In this document: positions 1 to 5,520 of the stretch, in pieces
Layout of the letters: the number at the start of each line of letters is the position of its first letter
Position numbering within the stretch: the stretch's first letter is position 1
Assembly (NCBI GenBank): GCA_031551355.1
Contig: JAVBNT010000031.1
Span: forward strand, 1 to 10,857
Direction: 5' to 3'
Origin: JAVBNT01 sp031551355
GTDB taxonomy: Bacteria; Vulcanimicrobiota; CADAWZ01
Length of the DNA: 10,857 bases
Position numbers and translations under genes: made by a program
The notes under the pieces: model-generated
Told to the model about the DNA's origin: nothing
The model's input: the letters and a program-made list of their open reading frames with translations, nothing else
Database searches by the model: none

Positions 1-150
1 CCCGGCATAGGCGGAGGCGGCGGCACACCCGGCATAGGCGGAGGCGGCGGCACACCCGGCATAGGCGGAGGCGGCGGCACACCCGGCATAGGCGGAGGCG
101 GCGGCACGCCCGGCATAGGCGGCGGCGGCACACCCGGTGCAGGCGGAGGC
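1..150 (-). repeat. 27-bp tandem repeat, block B (GVPPPPPMP units)
   Basis: Four 27-bp units (1-27, 28-54, 55-81, 82-108) are followed by a 24-bp unit (109-132) that has lost one proline codon, and then by a degenerate unit. The first three are identical; the fourth differs at 108, a synonymous Gly change. On the minus strand each unit encodes Gly-Val-Pro5-Met-Pro. The array continues beyond the window's left edge, so copy number is unknown. It is far richer in G+C than the kinase domain, and its near-identity suggests recent expansion by slippage or unequal recombination. Confidence 0.95.
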
Positions 151-2108
151 GTAACCATCTTTGGCGCAGGCGGAATCGGAGCCATTCCCGGTGCAGGCGG
201 AATCGGAGCCATTCCCGGTGCAGGCGGAATCGGAGCCATTCCCGGTGCAGGCGGAATCGGAGCCATTCCCGGCGCAGGCGAAATCGGGGCCATTCCCGGT
301 GCAGGCGGAATCGGGGCCATTCCCGGCGCAGGCGGAATCGGAGCCATTCCCGGTGCGGGCGGAATCGGGGCCATTCCCGGCGCAGAGGGAATCGGAGCCT
401 GAGCATTTGGTACCGGTGGAATGAAGACATTTTTTTCAGGAGCGATATTGGGTAATTGATACACTCTGAGTGGACTTAGTTTTTTAGTATCTTCAAAATC
501 ATTGATATTGGTATTTTTTGATTCCAGATATGATAGAAGCTGGTTTCTGAGTGCGTTGTCTTCGTGTTTTATACTTTCTTTTTTGTTTGATATTTCCGGT
601 GCAGTATATGCGTTGATGTTTTCTTTGTTTTTTATTTCCTGCCGATACTGGAAATCAAGTGTGTTTTCGAGTGTTCTGTACCATTTGTAGTACTTTTCCT
701 TAAGCTGCATTGTATTTGTATTTTTAGGTTCTACTGATTTAAAGTTGGCCGTTTTTATTGCATCATATGAATTCAATGGTTCGCCTGTGGCTATTTTTAC
801 AGCAACGGCAGTTCCGATTGCACTTGAATCTCTGAATTGGGCTATTTCAATTTCTTTATCGAATATATCAGCCAGAAACTGTGTGAAAAATCCCCATTGA
901 CAGCCTTGTCCGGTCAATTTTACTTTACTGAATTTCCCCCCTATATTTTGTATTATCTGAAAAATATTGTACATTGTAAAGCAGGTGCTTTCTATCAGTG
1001 AATATAGCAGTTCAAATGGCAATTGATTTAATGTAAGCCCTGTAAATGTTGCGGTCAAATCCGGATTCCAGTAAGGTGTACGCTCTCCCCAGAAAAATGG
1101 TATACAGGTAATTTTATCATTGACAATAAAGCGTTTCAGCATTTCTTTTTCAAATATCTGCGGCTCAAGGCCGCTGGGGAAAAGAGTTTGTACTAAATGT
1201 TTGATCGTTCCGCTTCCGCAGTTGGTGGTTCCGCCCCAAATATACTTATTTTCATCGAGCAGGTTGTACCATAATCTTTGTTCGGCATCAAATTTCGGCA
1301 GTGCTTTTGACTGAACCTGAAACGATGTCGAAAAACCCATATTTATGCATATTTCATCTATCGGCATTATACTAGCCGCAAGGCTTGTCATTGCAATATC
1401 TGAGCCGCCCGTTATTACCGGGATATTGCCTCTGATTCCGCATTTTTTTGCGATTTCATGACTGAGGTTACCGACTACATGGTATGGCGAGACTATTTTT
1501 GGCAGTTTTGCTTCGCTTATTTCGGCAGCATTGAGAATGTCCAGATTCCAGTGTTTCTCGTGTATGTCAAGCATTCCGGAAGCAGATGCTGTTGAGAAAT
1601 CTTCCACTATTTGGCCGGTAATTATATAAATTATATAACTTTTCAGAGAAAGGAACTTGTTTGTTGCCGCAAACACTTCATAGCTGCGTTCTTTCAGCCA
1701 AAAGATGCGGTTGACGGGAAATGTCTGTGAGTAAGGGCAACCGCTTATTTTGTAGAATTCAGATGCTCTTGAAGTCAGCTGCCTTGATTCCTGTTTTGTT
1801 AAAGTTTTTTTGTCTCCCCAAAGGGAAAACATTGTCAGAGGATTTCCTGCTTTATCTATTGATATAAATGAGTAGGGTGACGCTGTTATCCCCAGTCCGA
1901 TAACTGTTCCGTCCAGTGTTTTTCCTTGAGCCATCACTCTTTTTATGCATTCCGTAAATAACTCGATTACTGCTGATGGATTTTGTTCGGTTATGGCCGG
2001 TGTTCTATTTGAAACGTTTGCACCGGCAATAACATTTAATCCTTCGTCAAAAATACAGGATTTAGCTCCTGCTGTTCCTATATCTATCGTTAGAATATAT
2101 TTTTTCAT
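1..2108 (-). CDS. FGGY-family carbohydrate kinase fused to a proline-rich repeat tail (3' end outside window)
   Basis: Read from ATG 2108-2106, preceded by GGAG (2120-2117) 8 nt upstream, the frame stays open for 702 codons to the window edge. Residues 1 to about 440 form an FGGY sugar kinase, which transfers the ATP gamma-phosphate to a sugar or polyol in the cytoplasm: N-terminal phosphate loop TIDIGTAGAK (7-16), probable catalytic base Asp237 in TGGSDIAMTS, FGGY signature-like GERTPYWNPD (341-350), and the C-terminal nucleotide-site motif LTGQGCQWG (398-406). The xylulokinase GQMHG-type substrate motif is replaced by TASPYSF (75-81), so the substrate is unknown. Residues about 490-560 are a charged linker. 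From 561 the protein is Pro-rich, then consists of 9-residue repeats of PIPPAPGMA and GVPPPPPMP type. FGGY kinases usually end near 500 residues, so the tail is an addition. No isomerase or sugar transporter lies nearby. The kinase assignment is secure; the role of the tail is unknown. Confidence 0.9.
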   Translation of the reverse strand, partial: MKKYILTIDIGTAGAKSCIFDEGLNVIAGANVSNRTPAITEQNPSAVIELFTECIKRVMAQGKTLDGTVIGLGITASPYSFISIDKAGNPLTMFSLWGDKKTLTKQESRQLTSRASEFYKISGCPYSQTFPVNRIFWLKERSYEVFAATNKFLSLKSYIIYIITGQIVEDFSTASASGMLDIHEKHWNLDILNAAEISEAKLPKIVSPYHVVGNLSHEIAKKCGIRGNIPVITGGSDIAMTSLAASIMPIDEICINMGFSTSFQVQSKALPKFDAEQRLWYNLLDENKYIWGGTTNCGSGTIKHLVQTLFPSGLEPQIFEKEMLKRFIVNDKITCIPFFWGERTPYWNPDLTATFTGLTLNQLPFELLYSLIESTCFTMYNIFQIIQNIGGKFSKVKLTGQGCQWGFFTQFLADIFDKEIEIAQFRDSSAIGTAVAVKIATGEPLNSYDAIKTANFKSVEPKNTNTMQLKEKYYKWYRTLENTLDFQYRQEIKNKENINAYTAPEISNKKESIKHEDNALRNQLLSYLESKNTNINDFEDTKKLSPLRVYQLPNIAPEKNVFIPPVPNAQAPIPSAPGMAPIPPAPGMAPIPPAPGMAPIPPAPGMAPISPAPGMAPIPPAPGMAPIPPAPGMAPIPPAPGMAPIPPAPKMVTPPPAPGVPPPPMPGVPPPPPMPGVPPPPPMPGVPPPPPMPGVPPPPPMP
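165..399 (-). repeat. 27-bp tandem repeat, block A (PIPPAPGMA units)
   Basis: About nine units of 27 bp, with the ATTCCC landmark recurring every 27 bp from about 184 to 373. On the minus strand they encode PIPPAPGMA, with a few variants (PISPAPGMA, PIPSAPGMA, PIPPAPKMV). Most differences between units (for example T/C at 192, A/G at 207 and at 357) fall at positions divisible by three, the wobble position of the minus-strand kinase frame, and are silent there. A transitional unit, TPPPAPGVP, joins this block to block B, which suggests both blocks descend from one ancestral 9-mer. Confidence 0.93.
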
Positions 2109-2290
2109 TAGTTGATCTCCGGATTTATTTTGCAGTTTGAGTTTTTTTAATTATGGATTATGATAGACTTTTTATATTTTTTTTACAAATCCTTTAATAT
2201 TAGTTTTCTATATTCGAAATATTAGTTTTTGGCAGGTTTATTTTTGTATTGACAGAAATATGCTTTATTAAAAAAATATTTGGAGGTGTA
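2109..2290. promoter_or_regulatory. divergent promoter region between kinase and FKBP genes, with direct repeat
   Basis: This 182-bp, very AT-rich gap separates two divergent genes, so both promoters should lie here. The clearest structure is a perfect 12-bp direct repeat, AATATTAGTTTT, at 2196-2207 and 2218-2229. The 22-bp period is about two helical turns, as expected for tandem protein-binding half-sites. A perfect TTGACA lies at 2249-2254, but no good -10 box at normal spacing fits before the FKBP start, so I do not call a promoter. The kinase Shine-Dalgarno (GGAG on the minus strand, 2120-2117) and the FKBP one (GGAGG, 2282-2286) bound the region. Confidence 0.5.
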
Positions 2291-2740
2291 ATGAGTTTGT
2301 CAGGACGTTTTAAAGTTTTATTGTCTTTATTTGTTGTTTTTTCTTTTTTTGTATTGGTTGCCGGCAAAGTTTATGGAGGTGATTCAAAGATGGTTACTAC
2401 CGAGTCAGGATTAAAATATCAGGATGTAAAGGTTGGCACAGGAAAAACTCCTAAAAAGGGTGATACTGTTGTTGTGCATTACACCGGTACTTTTGAAAAC
2501 GGTGAAAAGTTTGATTCAAGTGTTGATCGCGGAAGGCCTTTCGAGTTCAGAATCGGTATGGGACAGGTTATTAAAGGATGGGATGAAGGCGTTGCTACAA
2601 TGAAAGTCGGTGGAAAACGTAAGCTTGTTATTCCCGGAAAACTGGCATATGGCGCCAATGGAATAAAACAGGGCGGCCGAACAATTATTCCTCCGAATGC
2701 AACGTTACTTTTTGATGTTGAGCTTTTGAATGTAAAATAA
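2291..2740 (+). CDS. exported FKBP-type peptidyl-prolyl cis-trans isomerase
   Basis: A 149-residue protein that catalyses cis-trans isomerisation of Xaa-Pro bonds, helping proteins fold outside the cytoplasmic membrane. ATG 2291 is chosen over an in-frame upstream start at 2249 because GGAGG (2282-2286) precedes it and because it opens with a typical signal peptide: a short basic start (MSLSGRFK) and a hydrophobic core (VLLSLFVVFSFFVLVAG). Cleavage is probably near VYG/GDS; there is no lipobox Cys. The FKBP domain spans about residues 38-149 and keeps the ligand-pocket residues: HYTG, KFDSS, the FEFRIG phenylalanines, QVIKGWDEG with its Trp, LAYG, IPPNATL and LLFDVEL. It is a single-domain form, without the dimerisation domain of FkpA/Mip proteins. 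A terminator follows at 2771-2820. An internal ATG after DSK could yield a cytoplasmic form, but nothing else supports this. Confidence 0.94.
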   Translation: MSLSGRFKVLLSLFVVFSFFVLVAGKVYGGDSKMVTTESGLKYQDVKVGTGKTPKKGDTVVVHYTGTFENGEKFDSSVDRGRPFEFRIGMGQVIKGWDEGVATMKVGGKRKLVIPGKLAYGANGIKQGGRTIIPPNATLLFDVELLNVK

Positions 2741-2770
2741 GTTCTGTTTTTTGAAGATTACGGATTTTTT

Positions 2771-2820
2771 AAGCCGGATTCAGGAGTGTGTCGCTGATGA
2801 ACCGGCTTTTTTTATTTTTG
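2771..2820 (+). terminator. Rho-independent terminator after FKBP gene
   Basis: AAGCCGG (2771-2777) pairs with CCGGCTT (2802-2808). The stem is extended inward by TTCA/TGAA past one bulged A (2778) and is followed by a T-rich tract running to about 2820. It lies 30 bp after the FKBP stop codon and should separate that transcript from the small gene downstream. Confidence 0.85.
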
Positions 2821-2912
2821 TCGCTGCCAGATAATGATTGTTGCCGGAGCAACGGAATATAAATTGCCGGTATGTTAAAATTGTGCAAAATCATATAGTA
2901 GGAGATTTTGCT

Positions 2913-3317
2913 GTGGATAAGATTAATTTTGTTGCTTTTTTGCTGCGGATTTTACGTGAGAAAAAAGCCAGGGAGCTGCTTGAGTTTGCCGATAATGTAA
3001 AGTTATATCTTGATGGAAGTAAGAATATTATTGCGGATGGTATAAAGGTTTATGAGATAAATGGTTCCAAGCCTGTTTTAGGCAGGGATAAAGGCGGTAA
3101 TTATGTTGTTCTTCCGGCAGGAAACAATAATTTGTCTGTAGGCTTTGTCGCTTTAAAGGATTTTGCTGCGGCGGCAGCCGCACCGACAATGGCTCCTGTT
3201 ATATTGCCGCTTAAAGAAAAGAAATTTGATCTATCTTGTTTTGTGAAATCAGGAACTGCTTATATTTTGGGGTTTAATAAAGAGACTATGACGTTTGCTG
3301 TTTCTGTTTGGGAATAG
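2913..3317 (+). CDS. unrecognised 134-residue protein
   Basis: I do not recognise this family. The likely start is GTG 2913, because AGGAG (2900-2904) lies 8 nt upstream; in-frame TTG codons at 2838 have no such support. Residues 1-30 are predicted to be helical and rich in charge (LRILREKKARELLEF). Residues 31-82 look like beta strands with turns (VKLYLDG, IKVYEINGSKPVLGRDKGG, NYVVLPAGNNNLSVGFVAL). A run of six alanines (85-90) followed by PTMAPVILP forms a probable flexible linker. A short C-terminal segment (105-134) again looks beta-rich and ends in SVWE. No signal peptide, membrane segment or metal-binding motif is visible, so it is probably cytosolic. It sits alone between the FKBP terminator and a bidirectional terminator, which suggests its own promoter, though I see no clear one. 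Base composition and codon use resemble its neighbours. Confidence 0.75.
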   Translation: MDKINFVAFLLRILREKKARELLEFADNVKLYLDGSKNIIADGIKVYEINGSKPVLGRDKGGNYVVLPAGNNNLSVGFVALKDFAAAAAAPTMAPVILPLKEKKFDLSCFVKSGTAYILGFNKETMTFAVSVWE

Positions 3318-3330
3318 GGGTTTTGTTAGG

Positions 3331-3375
3331 TAAAAAGAATCAGGGACCGGGTTGACAGGTCCCTGATTCTTTTTA
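3331..3375. terminator. bidirectional Rho-independent terminator between convergent genes
   Basis: A perfect 18-bp inverted repeat (3331-3348 and 3358-3375) surrounds a 9-nt loop. The core is AGAATCAGGGACC, flanked by an A-run on one side and a T-run on the other, so the hairpin can stop transcription from both directions: the small gene ending at 3317 on the plus strand and the peptidase gene ending at 3381 on the minus strand. Confidence 0.93.
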
Positions 3376-3380
3376 AACGA

Positions 3381-5462
3381 TTATTCTCCCAAAAGTTCTT
3401 TTATCAGTTTGTCTGTTTTATAGACTTTTCTGAGTGATTCGATTATGCCTGCCGTATGAACTGATACAGCCCGGTTGGATTTGTCATCAAAAATAAATCT
3501 GCCCGGAAGGCTTTCAATATTACCATCGAAAATTAAACCGACGACTTCTCCCTTGGTGCTGATTACCGGAGATCCGGAATTTCCACCGGTAATGTCGTTG
3601 TCGGAAACGAAGTTTAATGGAGTACTCAGGTTTATGTGGTCTTTATGCTGAATATAGGATTCAGGCAAAAACCATTCGTTTTGTTTTTGAAAACTGTAAT
3701 ATCTATCATAAAGTCCGTAAAAGGTTGTGAATGGAGGTGCCATTGTGCCGTTCATTTCGTATCCTTTTACAGTCCCGTATGCCAGTCTGAGTGTGAAAGT
3801 GGCATCAGGGTATACGTCTTTGCCGTATATTTTGAATTTAGCGGCGGCAATTTTTTCGGTTGCCGGGGTAATAAGGGGTTCTATTTTTGATTCCATCCAT
3901 TTATGGAATTCTCTGGCGTCGGGATCGAGCTGAAGCGCTAGTTTTATAAGCGGATCATCGCTTTTCTTGACGGCGTCAAGTCCACCGTTTATAAGCGATT
4001 TTCTGTATTCAACATCATTCAGTTTTGTCCCGCTGATCAATTCTTTTGCTCTTGTCTGGGGCGTTTTGCCGTCAAGCATTATTTTCACTATTTTATGATC
4101 TTTTCCCAGTTTTTTCAGGGCGTTATTAAAAGTGCCGGCAAGCTGAACTTCCTCGAGGTCTTTATAAATGGGCGCAGGCGAAAGAGTTATATATTTCCAG
4201 GTGTCAAGCTGTGAATCATGATAACCTTCAAGTCTTTCACTGTCCGGCTTTGTTATTTCCAAAGCATATGTTACTACAGAGCGTGCGATCGAAGGCAGTG
4301 CGGCACCTCTTCTGCCGGTGTTGATCGTACCGTAAATCGCCTCATTAAATCTCTCTTTGTAAAGTTTAAGAGCTTTTTCTATGTCTTCAAATGATGTTCC
4401 CACTTCTTTTTTAATTTGCGGGTTAGCGTTTATTTTCTCTCTTAAATCTTTTTCCTTTTTTTCAAACTGGGCTGTGAACTCAGGATTTTTAAGGCCTGTG
4501 TATTCACCGCCGTATGCTTTTTGTGCATTTTCCAGTCCAAATATTGTCGTGGCGGCTATTCTTGTTTCTTCATCGCCTCTTTTTGAATAATCATACAAAA
4601 TTTTCAAAGAGTTGCTGAGATTCTCAAGATTTGTCGGGTAGATATAATCTCTGTTGAAGAGATACTGGGTATATGTTATCTCTCTTTTGGTTGTTCCCGG
4701 ATGACCGCTGACAAACACCAATTCTCCCGGTTTTGCTCCCTCGGGATTAATTTTCATGTAATTTTTACAGGTTACCGGTTTGTCATTTTCGTATACTCTG
4801 AAAATAGCAAAGTCAAGATCGTATCTTGGATATGTAAAATTATCGGTACTGCCCCCGAAAAAGGCAATCTGTTTTTCCGGTGCAAACACCAGCCTGACGT
4901 CACGGTATTTCTTGTAGGTATACAGCCAGTATTCCCCTCCCTGATAAAGAGAGACAACGTCTGAGCGCATACCTGTTTTGTCAAGATTTTCCTTTTCTAT
5001 TTTAGCGATTGCGGCTTTTCTTGCTTTAATAGCTTCCTCGCCTTTGAGTGAGGCGAATGATTTTTTCACTTCTGAAGTCACGTCTTTGAGGTCTAATAAG
5101 ATGTTTAATTCAAGATCCGAACATTTTACTTCTTCCGGTTGATTAATTGCATAGAATCCGTCTTTAACGTAGTTTTTACCTTTTGACGACATTTTCTGCA
5201 GCTGCCCCACCGCAACGTGGTGATTTGTAAGAACAAGACCTTTTTCAGATATAAATGAGCCGCTTCCTCCGTCGTTAAACCTGACGCTTGACAGTCTTAC
5301 ATTGTCAAGCCACGATTTGTCCGGTGAAAAATTATATTTTGTTTTTAATTCTTTTAGGGGGATATTGTCGAATGTCCACATCCCTTCTTCGGCTTTGAGA
5401 GCTGACGTCGATGCGCTTAAAAGCACTGCCGCCGCCGCAATAAACTTAACGTATTTGTTCAT
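3381..5462 (-). CDS. S46 family dipeptidyl-peptidase, DPP7-like (Gly at P1-specificity position)
   Basis: A 693-residue exported serine peptidase of family S46, which removes dipeptides from free peptide N-termini in the periplasm or at the cell surface. The signal peptide is residues 1-24 (hydrophobic core FIAAAAVLLSAS, probable cleavage after ALKA before EEG). The catalytic triad can be placed: His82 in LTNHHVA, Asp217 in FTYPRYDLDF, Ser629 in GGNSGSPV. Residues 645-647 read Phe-Asp-Gly. In Porphyromonas gingivalis DPP11 the matching trio is Phe671-Asp672-Arg673, counted from Ser655; Gly at the last position marks DPP7-type enzymes that prefer hydrophobic P1 residues. The length is close to the family norm of about 700. 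The start at 5462 has GGG-containing purines about 12 nt upstream, a slightly long spacing. The gene follows its paralogue by 58 bp without a terminator, so co-transcription is likely. The family is certain; the specificity is inferred. Confidence 0.95.
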   Translation of the reverse strand: MNKYVKFIAAAAVLLSASTSALKAEEGMWTFDNIPLKELKTKYNFSPDKSWLDNVRLSSVRFNDGGSGSFISEKGLVLTNHHVAVGQLQKMSSKGKNYVKDGFYAINQPEEVKCSDLELNILLDLKDVTSEVKKSFASLKGEEAIKARKAAIAKIEKENLDKTGMRSDVVSLYQGGEYWLYTYKKYRDVRLVFAPEKQIAFFGGSTDNFTYPRYDLDFAIFRVYENDKPVTCKNYMKINPEGAKPGELVFVSGHPGTTKREITYTQYLFNRDYIYPTNLENLSNSLKILYDYSKRGDEETRIAATTIFGLENAQKAYGGEYTGLKNPEFTAQFEKKEKDLREKINANPQIKKEVGTSFEDIEKALKLYKERFNEAIYGTINTGRRGAALPSIARSVVTYALEITKPDSERLEGYHDSQLDTWKYITLSPAPIYKDLEEVQLAGTFNNALKKLGKDHKIVKIMLDGKTPQTRAKELISGTKLNDVEYRKSLINGGLDAVKKSDDPLIKLALQLDPDAREFHKWMESKIEPLITPATEKIAAAKFKIYGKDVYPDATFTLRLAYGTVKGYEMNGTMAPPFTTFYGLYDRYYSFQKQNEWFLPESYIQHKDHINLSTPLNFVSDNDITGGNSGSPVISTKGEVVGLIFDGNIESLPGRFIFDDKSNRAVSVHTAGIIESLRKVYKTDKLIKELLGE

Positions 5463-5520
5463 AAAAATAGCTACCCTTTCTTTTGTTGTTTTATATTGAC
5501 AAATATTACATATTGAATAT

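Noticed and set aside
1..399. Possible CRISPR array because of regular 27-bp repeats
   Set aside because: The repeats are directly head-to-tail with no unique spacers and keep a coding frame; no cas genes are present.
161..424. Plus-strand ORF encoding QAESEPFPV-type repeats
   Set aside because: It is antisense to the kinase tail, and in its frame the recurring differences between units fall at second codon positions and change amino acids, whereas they are silent in the minus-strand frame.
2249..2254. Perfect TTGACA as a -35 box for the FKBP gene
   Set aside because: No -10 box at 16-18 bp fits: a promoter here would start transcription at or after the FKBP ribosome-binding site. Not called.
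3636..4964. Several small plus-strand and minus-strand ORFs inside the S46 genes
   Set aside because: They lie in other frames of clearly real peptidase genes, lack ribosome-binding sites and show no family features.
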